This document shows positions 1-8,437 of a stretch of 13,611 bases of DNA, in pieces. The notes beneath the pieces were generated by a model. That model was given only the letters and a program-made list of their open reading frames with translations, was not told the DNA's origin and made no database searches. The stretch is from Mycocentrospora acerina (lineage: Eukaryota > Ascomycota > Dothideomycetes > Pleosporales). Both the position numbers and the translations under genes were made by a program. The stretch is from NCBI GenBank assembly GCA_022701365.1, contig JAKUHH010000079.1, positions 1 to 13,611 of the forward strand, read 5' to 3'. The first letter of the stretch is position 1; each line of letters starts with the position of its first letter.

Positions 1-2
1 AA

Positions 3-1010
3 CCTTAACCTAGATATAGATCTACTAACAATTGTAGACAACAACTACTATATGCTGCTAACACTACTTAATAATTTAACTATAGACAATAATCTAGATA
101 TTAAAGAAGGAGCAACAGAATCTATAGCTCCTATAGATCTAAATCTATGCACTTTAATAACATTAACAAAAGCTAAGAGTATAAAGGGAATCTGCAAAAG
201 GATACTAGGAACAGCAATAACAACTGTAACAAGTCTATGCGAACTTATTACAGCTGTAGCAAGCTAGGCTATATATCTAGAAACTGTAGATCTAAAAATA
301 TAGTTACTAGACAGGTTAATGTAATTACATTTGCACCTCTAGACATTAAAGACGCCTTCTATAAGGATTTAGACAATAAATAGGTAGTTGTTAACACCCT
401 AGAATCTTAATTAGCCCTATAGACGCTAGCACAATTAGCAACACTAAGCCTATCTAAAGACACCTAGGCACTTACTAAAGAAATGCAAGAATATATACTA
501 CTAAACAGTTAGGACAATAAGCTTAGCAGGAATAACACTAACACTCTTAATTTAGAACAACTAAGATACTACCTAGATTATAGAAATAAGAATTACGCAG
601 CTATGTTATAGACAGCATGCTCCTATAATCTATGTGCAGACTACTATAGTAAAAAAGTAGGGTTAGGATAGTTTCTAGCACGCAGAAATAAATGCAAATA
701 CTAATAGTTTAACTGCAAATACAACAAATGCAAAAACTACCTGTAAGATAAACATAATATAATGCATTTTCCTAGAACTAATAATCTAGCAGAGATCTTC
801 TAAATAAAACTTATAGTTAATAGAGTCTGTAACTAATACTAATAGATTACCTGCATAAACCCTAAATGCATAAAGCATGCAGAAGTAAAGCGCATAAATA
901 GATTTTAAGACTAGCCTTTTTTAGGTTAGCGCTACGCACCTAGAATAACGCTAGACAACTTAATGCAACAAATTCTGCAGAACTAGTTAAGCTATAAGTA
1001 AGACTTAACA
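3..1010 (+). pseudogene. gag: gag remnant with CCHC zinc knuckle and Cys-rich tail, 5' partial
   Basis: Gag forms the virus-like particle and binds the element RNA. The frame starting at position 3 carries a zinc knuckle at 246-287 with spacing C-x2-C-x4-H-x4-C. The first Cys and the His are both now Tyr (codons 246 and 270), while the Cys at 255 and 285 remain. The same frame continues past the knuckle for more than 200 codons. A segment at about 603-650 resembles, from memory, a conserved stretch of fungal Gag tails (a Trp-Thr-Ala-Cys-Tyr type motif). Two Cys clusters follow, at 693-731 and 828-878. Numerous TAG/TAA stops break the frame. The exact end is unclear; the frame gives way to pol somewhere between about 960 and 1025. 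An open frame at 52-267 in another phase is a shadow, because the knuckle is in this one. Confidence 0.8.
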
Positions 1011-1024
1011 GACACTAGATAAAT

Positions 1025-1310
1025 ATACTGTTAGACTCTAGAGCACAAACTAATTACATATTAAGAAAAGCTGCGTATACAGCTAGACTAAACACATGCT
1101 AAAAATATACTCTATACTCTATTACAGTAGCAAATAGGCAACTAATGCTAGAAGAATTAGAAATATAATACAAGTCTAAACTAATAATTCTTTAGATCTA
1201 GTTATACTAGGAACAGATTACCTTTAATATCTTTAGGATAGCCACTTATAATATTATTTTAGGACTTCCTTAGTTATAAAAGTATAACCTAACAATATTA
1301 TAGGCAAGCA
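1025..1310 (+). other. retroviral-type aspartic protease domain of pol, inactive
   Basis: This domain would cleave the Gag-Pol polyprotein. The active-site motif reads DSR (codons 1034-1042) where the family has DSG. The Gly-to-Arg change is a single G-to-A. Downstream, around 1250-1272, the flap-distal ATHDIILGLPW-type motif is readable, with His changed to Tyr, Asp to Asn, and Trp to a TAG stop. All these changes match RIP. Confidence 0.85.
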
Positions 1311-1570
1311 AGAGTCTTACTTTTAAGTAATATACCTGTACAACTACATTAAAGCCTGCGCTTTATTGTTAAATAAAGGTAGATAAGAAGACAATTATTA
1401 ATATTGCTTTAAAGAAAGACATCTTTAAGACAGTAGGAGTTAACTCTGCAGACACTAATAGCTTTATAAGTTATAAAGCAAGAGTTTAAAGAGAAACCTA
1501 TAGAGAGGTAAAAGAATGTACAACTCCTGTTATCTCTAAAGAGTATTAAGCGTAGGACTGCCTCTTTTAG

Positions 1571-2320
1571 GAAGAGTTAGGTGTAGCTGCGCTAGCTAAG
1601 CATTAGCCCTAGGACTACAAAATTATCCTGCAAGAAGGAAAGCAACTAACTTTTAAGCTAATATACAGATTATTAGAGAAAGAGCTTAAGGTACTTTATA
1701 AGTACATAGCTAAGAATCTTAAGAAAGGATTTATTAAGGAATTAGAATTACTAGCAGGTTACTCTATCTTCTTTATACCTAAGAAGGACAGAACCTTTTA
1801 ACTATATGTTAACTACTAGAAGTTAAATAATATTACAATTAAGAACTAATATCTACTACTAAATATATTAGAGTTACAAGATAGACTTTCTTAAGTAAAG
1901 ATCTTTACAGCCCTAGACTTAAGAGGCGCGTACAACCTAATATAAATAAAGAAAGGTAAAGAATAGAAGACTGCTTTTTAAACTCGCTACAGATACTACA
2001 AATACACTGTTATGCCCTTTAGTCTTACTAACGCACTAGCAACGTGCTAAGCACTAATAAACAATGTACTACAAGAGTACTTAGACATATTTGCTATTGC
2101 TTACCTAGATAACATCCTTATTTACTTAGACAATATAAAGGAACACATTAAGCATGTTAAGAAGGTACTTACAGCATTAGAAAAAGCTGAACTACAGCTT
2201 AAACTAGAGAAATGCAAATTTTACAAGATAGAAGTAGAATTCCTAGGCTTTACAGTAGGAATAGAAGGAGTACAGATAAGCAAGGAAAAGACTAGAACTG
2301 TGGAAGAATAGCTATAACTA
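1571..2320 (+). other. reverse transcriptase domain of pol, inactive
   Basis: This domain would copy element RNA into DNA. It opens with a degraded thumb-proximal segment ending in a KKGFI-type motif near 1720-1735, followed by FIPKKD at about 1781-1800. The first catalytic Asp is intact at 1916-1918, in the context ALDLRGAY. The YxDD box at 2102-2113 reads YLDN, so the second catalytic Asp is now Asn (GAT/GAC to AAC). The frame contains stops at expected Gln, Trp and Arg positions. An FLGF motif follows at about 2240-2253. Length and motif order match Ty3/Gypsy RT. Confidence 0.93.
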
Positions 2321-2523
2321 AAAACAGTAAAAGAAATATAGGCATTCTTAGGATTCTGCAACTTTAACTAAAGATTTATAAAGGACTATTTACGCTATGC
2401 AATACTACTTACTAAGCTTACGCAGAAAGATACAACATTCTAGTAGAAAGATAAACAGGAAACTGCCTTTTAATTACTAAAGCAAGCATGCATTAAGCTA
2501 CTAACTATAGTAGCCTTTTGCAG

Positions 2524-3081
2524 CAGAGAACCCTTACAAATTAAAACTGATGCATTAGATTTAGCATTAGGAGCATGCGCTTGTTAAGAACGCGATAGCA
2601 AGTAGCATCCTATTGCATACTATTCTTGCAAATTCAGCAGACTAGAAGAAAGATATAATGTGCATAACAAAGAACTTATAGCAATTATTTCTGCATTATA
2701 ACATTAGAGAATCTACGCAGAAAGCTGTTTAGAACTCACAATCTATACTAATTATAAGAACTTACTCTACTTCACAACTACTAAAGTACTTAACTAATAA
2801 CNACAGAGAACCCTTACAAATTAAAACTAATGCATTAGATTTAGCATTAGGAGTATGCGCTTGTTAAGAACGCAACAGCAAGTAGTATCTTATTGCATAC
2901 TATTCTCGCAAATTTAGCAGACTAGAAGAAAGATACGATGTGTATAACAAAGAACTTATAGCAATTGTTTCTGCATTACAATATTAGAGAATCTACGCAG
3001 AAAGCTGTTTAGAACTTATAATCTACACTAATTATAAGAACTTACTCTACTTTATAACTACTAAAGTACTTAACTAACAAT
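2524..3081 (+). repeat. 280-bp tandem duplication within the RNase H domain
   Basis: Copy 1 (2524-2801) and copy 2 (2804-3081) align without gaps at an offset of 280. I counted about 21 differences, and all are transitions, mostly CpA/TpA or TpG/TpA. Copy 1 keeps the first RNase H Asp (codon 2549) but has Asn at 2657. Copy 2 has Asn at 2829 but keeps Asp at 2937. Both have Asn in place of the Asp in the TDHKNL-type motif (codons 2750 and 3030), where the following His is Tyr. The two copies were therefore mutated independently. An undetermined base sits exactly at the seam. Confidence 0.92.
2802..2802. other. undetermined base N at the seam of the RNase H duplication
   Basis: This is the only ambiguous base I noticed in the window. 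It falls between the two duplicated RNase H copies, where the reading phase of pol also changes. A contig join across a collapsed or mis-overlapped repeat would look like this. It could equally be one unresolved base in a real tandem duplication. Confidence 0.9.
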
Positions 3082-3344
3082 AGGTTAGATAGTCTGAAAT
3101 GTTAGGATAATATAAGTTTAAAGTCCTGTACACACTAGGAAAGGACAACAGAAGAGCTAACGCTTTAAGTAGGAGAACTAACATTACAGGAGAAAAAGAG
3201 ATTATTTAGTTAGCAATACTGCAAGTTAACAGAGATAGATTAATTAGACTATCCTAGCAGCTGAACAACATATTACGAATTAAGAATAAAGAAAACATTC
3301 TACTAAATGTACCTAAGGAATTATAAGAACAAGTTATTAGAAAT

Positions 3345-4400
3345 TATTATAACAACCTAGTACATAGACACCCTAAGATTACTAGAATAATAGAGCTTAT
3401 ACAACAAAACTACAAGTTTTTGCATATAAAAGAAAAAATTACAGCTTACATTAAGAAATGCTCACACTGTTAACAAAATAAGCATAGTACACATGCTAAG
3501 TATAGAGAAATGCAGCTAATCTAAGCACCTAAGGCACCTTAGACAGACATTACTATAGACTTTGTTACTAGCTTACTAAACTCTAAAGACCCTGTCACTA
3601 ATATCGCTTACAACACAATCTTAGTTGTTGTTAACAGACTTATAAAATACGCTAAGATAATACTATTCTGAGACAATTATAATGCAACATAGTTAGGACA
3701 CATAATCCTAGATTAAATAGTACAAAACTACAGCATCCTGGAATTAATTATTAGCAACAGAGATAAACTATTTATATTAAACTATTAGACAACCCTAATA
3801 GCTGTAATAGGAATAAAAAGAAAACTGTCTACTGCCTACTATCTATAGACAGATAGATAAACAGAAAGAATAAATTAAACTATAGAAACTTACCTACAGA
3901 TATACAGTAATTAACAATAAAACAATTAGGTATTACTATTACTAATAGCCTAGATAGCCTACAATAATAAGTTATTAGAAGTAACAGGCACAATGCTGTA
4001 CTTTGTAAACTACAGACAGCACCCTAACTTGTTTACACAAATATTTCCTAGTTTATAAATAGAATTAGCAGTAATTACAGCAGAAGAACTAAAGAAAGTA
4101 TATAAAAAATTAAAGGAAAACATTAAAACAGCACAGCAAAAAGCTATTGCTTATATAAATAGAAAAAGAAAAACAGTACCTTAGCTTAAGAAGAGGGATA
4201 AAGTGTATCTTCTTACAAAAAACCTTAGGACAAGAAGACTAAGCAAGAAATTAGACTACGTTAAAGTTAGACTATTTTTTATTATTAAACTAAGGGGACT
4301 AGTTAACTACAAACTTGAACTCTCTAAAGATGCTAAAATCTACCTAGTGTTCTACATCTCTCTATTAGACCCTGCTAACCTAGAAATGCTAATTTAATAA
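3345..4400 (+). other. integrase (HHCC, DDE core, GPY/F-type C-terminus) of pol, inactive
   Basis: This domain would insert the DNA copy. The zinc-binding part has its first His replaced by Tyr (codon 3348), the second His intact at 3369, and Cys at 3459 and 3468 (C-x2-C). In the core, the first Asp is intact at 3558-3560 (context ITIDF). The second is Asn at 3756-3758 (ISNRD, where the family has D). The Glu is intact at 3864-3866 (TER). The stretch at 4203-4397 stays open and matches the C-terminal segment of fungal Ty3/Gypsy integrases, with VYLLTKN, a truncated KLRG region and the VFYISLLDP motif. It is part of pol, not a separate small gene. Confidence 0.93.
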
Positions 4401-4433
4401 ATATTCTATTTTAAACTAGACATTAATAACAGT

Positions 4434-4568
4434 TATAAAGTTAAGAAAATTATTAACTACTAAGAAACTAAACAAGGGCTTAAGTTCCTAATTAGATAGA
4501 AAGGTTACCTACTAAGTGAAGATAATTAGGAACTAGAAACTTACCTTACAAACTGTTAAATACTACTT
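4434..4568 (+). other. chromodomain remnant at pol C-terminus
   Basis: Chromodomains bind methylated histone H3 and steer chromovirus insertion; that is family knowledge. The frame at 4434 onward reads as a chromodomain: a YxVxKI start, a KFLIR-stop-KGY stretch in place of the usual (L/V)KWKGY (Trp is now TAG), then SEDN-stop-E where the family has a second Trp before Glu, and an ETYL-type end. Both lost Trp codons are TGG-to-TAG changes. This places the element in the chromovirus branch. Confidence 0.85.
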
Positions 4569-4854
4569 TAAAAATATTAGAAGAGCCTAAGACATAAGAA
4601 CTAGGACTTGCCTTTAGAAGACAACGCAGGAACTTCCTAGAAGTTATCTAGAAGACCTTTAATAGCACTCTAAGTACTTAGAGATAAATTTAAAGCTAGG
4701 CCTTCTAATGTAATGGTCAGGCGCCCTGCCCTTGCTATTGATACTACGCAATAACCCCACTTATACCAAAAGGTAAGCACAAGAATACTTAAGCAAGTAT
4801 TCTATGTGTAGTATAATATATATAGTGCTAGATCTAGACTTTGCCGACTAGATG

Positions 4855-5376
4855 CTATAAGCGAGGTAAGCCACGTTGACTGTGCACGTGCTTAGTCGTT
4901 ACATCTAAAGGACTATTAAAAGACATGAGATTACCTATCTCTGCGCGTTCCTGTTCCTCCTGTTCCTTAATACTCTGCTCCTCTACTAAGATTGCCTCTT
5001 TAGCACAACAATCTATTAAATCTATTTGCATCTGCAATCTTTCTTCTCTAGCATAAGCAGTGCGCAGATCTTCTAGCGCCTTCTCTTGTGCTTGCATTGC
5101 GACATTCTGAGCCTCTTAAGACTCCTTAATTTGTTATTGCAACTTCTCCTTTTTGTTTACTAACTGCTTAAACTTAGATTAAGTTACTTGCACATTGCAC
5201 TGTTAGCTATGTTGTAAACACTTGCTATAGTTTCTAGACTAAATATGAATTTTACACACCTAATTGTGCTTTGCACAAGTCGCGCATTTTTAGACTATAA
5301 TTTTGCTAGTAATTTTAATAAATTTATAAAGATGTTAATAGCAGACAGTACTTAACTCTTTAGGATGTTTAGACAT
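4855..5376 (-). pseudogene. broken antisense accessory gene: Zn2Cys6-like cluster plus coiled coil
   Basis: Read on the minus strand from an ATG at 5374-5376 to a TAG at 4855-4857, this is a frame of about 173 residues broken by eight stops. All eight are TAA/TAG, at 5335, 5290, 5260, 5239, 5203, 5179, 5134 and 5116 (leftmost base). Cys fall at residues 31, 34, 41, 53 and 60, with Tyr at 50. If that Tyr was Cys (TGT to TAT, a RIP change), the spacing is C-x2-C-x6-C-x8-C-x2-C-x6-C, within the Zn(II)2Cys6 fungal pattern. Residues from about 62 to 145 are rich in Glu, Lys, Gln and Leu and look like a coiled coil. The last 80 residues (from 5097) have no stop. From memory it resembles uncharacterised small fungal proteins with a Cys cluster and coiled coil; I cannot verify this. 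It lies between pol and the 3' LTR, convergent with pol, and its start is about 85 bp from the LTR. Confidence 0.7.
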
Positions 5377-5447
5377 TGTTAAAACTAGGCAGCAAATGCA
5401 TAGGGACTACGCGCGTTATATAATAAGCTTAAGGGACTAAGCTAGGC
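5377..5447. other. short non-coding stretch between antisense gene and polypurine tract
   Basis: This segment includes a small CpG-containing patch at about 5410-5415. It would hold the 5' leader or promoter-proximal region of the antisense gene. No specific site is recognisable. Confidence 0.4.
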
Positions 5448-5461
5448 AAGAAGGGGGATAG
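5448..5461 (+). promoter_or_regulatory. polypurine tract for plus-strand DNA priming
   Basis: The run AAGAAGGGGG followed by ATAG sits directly before the LTR start TGTTAAG. A purine run at this position primes plus-strand synthesis in LTR retroelements. Its orientation shows that the LTR is the 3' LTR of the upstream gag-pol. Confidence 0.8.
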
Positions 5462-5542
5462 TGTTAAGGCCAGGTTAGGCAAGGGATGCGCCCTGACTAA
5501 TTAACCAGCCTTGCTGCAACTAAGCAACCTAGATTACGTAAC

Positions 5543-5607
5543 GTGCTTAGTGCTTAGTGTAATTAGTTATAATTAGTACACTAAGCATTATAATTAGTAC
5601 TAAGCAC
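5543..5607. repeat. nested inverted and direct repeats inside the LTR
   Basis: GTGCTTAGT (5543-5551) pairs with ACTAAGCAC (5599-5607). Inside it, TGCTTAGTGT (5551-5560) pairs with ACACTAAGCA (5578-5587). TTATAATTAGTAC also occurs twice as a direct repeat (5567-5579 and 5588-5600). Together these could fold as a hairpin in LTR RNA or mark regulatory repeats. Confidence 0.7.
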
Positions 5608-5782
5608 TACATTATAATTAAGTATATAGTTAGTAGGAACACTACCCTTATAGTGATGTGTTTAACCTTATTAATTAATCTACTTATTGCTACTTACCCT
5701 TAATTACAGTCTATTATTAATATGTGCATTAAACTAACCTTGTTTCCTTAAACTTACTCTATCCCTAAGAACTAACCTTAAA

Positions 5783-5845
5783 CCTGTTCTACTTTAGTAC
5801 TAGTATTAGAAGGTCATTGACCACTAAGATTAAGTACAGAACAGG
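5783..5845. repeat. inverted repeat with central palindrome near the LTR end
   Basis: CCTGTTCT (5783-5790) is the inverse complement of AGAACAGG (5838-5845). Near the centre is the palindrome GGTCA-T-TGACC (5812-5822). It lies within the last 75 bp of the LTR, so it could be an RNA hairpin near the R/U5 region or a protein-binding site. Function is unproven. Confidence 0.6.
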
Positions 5846-5854
5846 ATCTTAACA

Positions 5855-5891
5855 AATGCTTAATTGCTCTCTTATAAATACAGTTGCTATA
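5855..5891. other. flank immediately after the LTR
   Basis: This is a 37-bp flank. It contains a TATA-like CTTATAAATA (5871-5880) just before the ATG at 5892. It may be the old insertion target; no tRNA-complementary primer site is evident. Confidence 0.4.
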
Positions 5892-6848
5892 ATGTCTAAA
5901 GAAGCTGTTAAACCTAAGATTAGTAAAGCTACTACTGCTACTGCTATTAAAACAAGTAATAATACTGTTAAGTTTAAAAATATAGAGCTTTAAGATAATA
6001 ACCTAATAGCAGGCTACTTTTAGTTTAAATCTAGCCCTAACGCAGATTGCAACTTAGTGCATGCATATACGCTATAAGGTTAAAACGCTATTAGACTATT
6101 ATGCAGAGAAGATTCTAGTTGTAATAAAAAATAGCTTCTTAAGTTTCTTTATCTTACTAAGGCAGTTACTATTATTATAAAAGCTTCTTATACATAGACT
6201 ATAAGTTAGCATAGCAGTTTTAAGAAGTTATTAACTACTAACTTATCTTATACAGTTGCACAGGAAATTAAATTGCATAAATCTGCAATAATTTAAGAGT
6301 TAAATATAGGCAATAACAGTAAGAGTAAGGTTAGTAAACTAATATCTAGATTAACATAATAAGCAAGAAAGAGCATAAAGGCCCTACGTCTACCTAACAG
6401 TAATAGTGTTTAGTATCTAGATTTAACTTTCTTCTACTTAGTTAAGGCAAAGAAAGATTAAATAGCTATAACAAAGAGTGTAAATTCTAACAGGCGCACA
6501 TTAGGAATCTACTCTAAGTAGAATCTACCTGCCTCTCTACCTAGTTAGGTTAACACTAAAGCACTAGAGAAGAAAGAAGATAAGAAGCAGAAGAGGCAGA
6601 AGGCAAAAAAAGAAGAGAAAATAAAAGATACTAGAGCAGATTAGAGTTCTAAGTACTTAACAAAATTAGATATTAAAGATAATAATAAGGATACAGGCCC
6701 TATAGACAGGAACTGTAGGAAAAGAACAGGTCTTAGTAGAAGGGGTAAAGATAAAGAAATAAGAGGCATGTTAGATAGTAAGAGTGCTTTAACTAAAATA
6801 CTAAGCAATATAGATACTAAGTAGGATAGGAAAATAAAGCTAGGTCTA
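5892..6848 (+). pseudogene. degraded Lys-rich reading frame of unknown identity
   Basis: From an ATG at 5892 one phase reads as plausible protein. It has a Ser/Thr/Ala/Lys-rich N-terminus, a middle with mixed hydrophobic segments, and a strongly basic, charged stretch at about 6560-6640 (many Lys, Glu, Gln, Arg). A segment of about 55 codons without stops follows to about 6822. Roughly sixteen TAA/TAG stops lie before 6650, consistent with RIP at Gln/Trp codons but also close to what AT-rich DNA gives by chance. I do not recognise the family. It starts 37 bp after the LTR, so it is either the gene next to the insertion site or part of another element. Confidence that it was ever a gene is low to moderate. 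Confidence 0.35.
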
Positions 6849-7269
6849 TGTTAAGTTAGATAATTTGCTTTATAGCTAAGGGCTTATAGAAAAAGTCTTT
6901 TTAGGAACTTCTCTATAGTAGAGCTTAGAGCAATAAAGTTAGAACAGTACATAGGTTAGGTACATAAAGTTAGTACATAAAGCAGCTATATTAAGTATAT
7001 AAAACTAAGAGAATAGTACTTAAGAAAAGTTTCTTTTAGTTTAAGTTACAAAGTTAATTCTATACATTGCATAAAATATAAATAATTTAAAAGGCTTACT
7101 TAAAAGATAAATAGGTTTAAACTATAAAGTTTTAGTAGCTTTTTAAATTATTTTTAGAGATAACTTTAAAATTATCTTAATAAAACTAATTAAAACTAAG
7201 AATAACTCTAACTAAAAATTATACTCTTTATATTAAGTTAATTTTTGTGCAGCATGCAGAGGATAGTAT
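6849..7269. other. AT-rich spacer, nothing recognisable
   Basis: TA-rich sequence with frequent stops in the frames I read. No gene, tRNA or clear repeat is seen. It joins the Lys-rich frame to the first large repeat. Confidence 0.6.
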
Positions 7270-8334
7270 ACAAACGTATTCCTGTGTATATACCCTCCTA
7301 AAAAGCCTTTTCTAAAGCCCCTAAATAGTCCTTAATAAAAATGCTATATATCTACTTTAGGTATAAGGATTTATCCTAAATTAAGTTTACTATACACTTA
7401 AACTTATAACCTTTTCTTATTCTAGGCTTCTAGGTAGAGTCCTATTTAGGTTAGCAGTCTATTAGTAAGTTGTTAAAGTTTCTAATAGGAAGATTATCTA
7501 AATAAGCTATCTACTGCATAGAAGATAACAAAAATAATAATGTAAGTGTCTAGCATATAAATTAGGATCTAGTAAGCTTTGTTTTCTAGATGTTGTTAAG
7601 CAACTACTAATTGTTGTTAACCTTGCTAAACTAAAGACACTTAACCTATTTAAACAATTTTACTTATAGGAGAAAAACATGTGCAATATCTGTGTTATAA
7701 ATACAGTCTCTTTTGTTATAATAGTATAGGGCGTATTTAAGAGTTAGGTCTTGTATACTTAGGGTTAGGACTTGTTGCAAGGTTATCTTAAAAGCAAAAG
7801 GAGTATACTCCTAGCCCTAAATAAGATTAATAAAAGAAATAAAAAGAAATTTCTATAAGCTTACTAAAGGGGGGCTATTATAAATATTATAGACTAGAAA
7901 ATACTTATAATATCTAAACTAATCTTCTCTAGAGTAGTACTAGCATGCATTATAGATCTACTTAAGCTATTAGCGCTAGCTGCTTAATTAAAAGCATACT
8001 AAATGTTTATTAGGAATTATTTTGTAGAGGCAGGTAGTAACATACTTAACAGAACTCTCTAGACATTTTAATGTTGCTAATAAAGTAAACATTAGATAGT
8101 AGCTGTTTAGAGTTCTAAGATTGCTGCAGTTAGTAAGCTTTAGAATCTTAGTAAAGATCTTAAAAAGTAGTTTGTTAAGCATTATTATTAATGTAAAGCT
8201 TACAGTTATATAGCAGTTATAAGAGCTTAAAGGTATTAAAGAAAGCTTTACAAAGAGCAAGAATTAGTAGAGAAAAAGTTTAAGAGAAAGATTAAGAGAG
8301 GTTATAGATTAAAAAATAATAAAAGTAAAAATTA
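7270..8334. repeat. repeat module R1
   Basis: First copy of the large repeat. It holds the shared anchors at 7300, about 7437 (CCTATTTAGG), 7951 and about 8105. An open minus-strand frame of 90 codons lies at 7988-8260. Its C-terminal two thirds match the minus-strand frames of R2 and R4. No protein family is recognised, and its coding status is doubtful. Confidence 0.8.
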
Positions 8335-8437
8335 CGCTAAGACAGGCTAGGATAAGCTAAGACGCACTAGTTAGTAAGTAAGGTAAAATTTAGGTAAGAG
8401 AGAGATAAGAGAGTAGTTAAATTTAATTAAGAGAGTA
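8335..8437 (+). repeat. decayed composite minisatellite of R1 (10-bp then 11-bp units)
   Basis: Four 10-bp units of the CGCTAAGACA type (8335-8374) are followed, after 8 bp, by about five 11-bp purine-rich units (8383-8437). The latter read GTAAAATTTAG, GTAAGAGAGAG, ATAAGAGAGTA and so on. GTG starts have become GTA or ATA, so this array is the most decayed of the three. Confidence 0.65.

Larger units (their letters stand above)
962..4811 (+). pseudogene. pol: pol polyprotein remnant (PR-RT-RNase H-IN-chromodomain)
   Basis: Pol supplies the enzymes of retrotransposition. The reading frame lies one base back from gag, as with -1 frameshift expression, although no slippery site can be identified after this much mutation. 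Phase 2 is used up to about 2801 and phase 3 from 2804 onward. The change coincides with a 280-bp duplication plus an N, and 280 is one more than a multiple of three. Nearly all in-frame stops are TAG or TAA; one TGA is seen at 3669. Recognisable protein-like sequence continues beyond the chromodomain as a tail to a TAG at 4809-4811, about 40 bp before the end of the convergent antisense gene. The domains are annotated separately. Confidence 0.92.
1..5854 (+). mobile_element. RIP-degraded Ty3/Gypsy chromovirus LTR retrotransposon, 5' end outside window
   Basis: The order gag zinc knuckle, protease, reverse transcriptase, RNase H, integrase, GPY/F-type segment, chromodomain, polypurine tract and LTR is readable on one strand, which defines a Ty3/Gypsy chromovirus. 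Protease before RT and integrase after RNase H exclude the Ty1/Copia order. Every coding part is riddled with TAG/TAA stops at expected Gln or Trp positions, and many catalytic residues show G-to-A or C-to-T replacements. The element is therefore dead. Its 5' LTR, primer-binding site and gag N-terminus lie to the left of the window. It carries an extra gene on the opposite strand between pol and the 3' LTR. Chromovirus integrases commonly use the chromodomain to target heterochromatin; that is family knowledge, not visible here. Confidence 0.95.
5462..5854 (+). repeat. 3' LTR, 393 bp, ends TGTTAAG...CTTAACA
   Basis: The LTR begins TGTTAAG (5462-5468) and ends CTTAACA (5848-5854), a perfect 7-bp terminal inverted repeat with canonical TG and CA ends. 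It follows the polypurine tract directly. The partner 5' LTR is outside the window, so identity between LTRs and the target-site duplication cannot be tested; the five bases after the LTR are AATGC. The sequence downstream does not show a convincing primer-binding site, which supports reading this as a 3' LTR. Confidence 0.8.

Noticed and set aside
52..267. Open frame of 71 codons at the left edge as a gene
   Set aside because: The zinc knuckle at 246-287 places gag in a different phase that overlaps this frame, so it is a shadow.
4203..4397. A separate small 64-codon gene
   Set aside because: It is the undamaged stretch of the integrase C-terminus and lies in phase with the rest of pol on both sides.
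5374..5376. Calling the antisense frame a working transcription factor
   Set aside because: It has eight in-frame stops and one lost Cys, and no regulatory domain is visible; only the Cys spacing suggests a zinc cluster.
5462..5854. The LTR as the 5' LTR of a second, downstream element
   Set aside because: A polypurine tract precedes it, no primer-binding site follows, and no gag-pol motif appears downstream; the 3' LTR reading fits better.
7759..7769. TTAGGGTTAGG as telomere repeat
   Set aside because: Fewer than two full units, at an internal position of R1, and absent from the other repeats; too short to mean anything.
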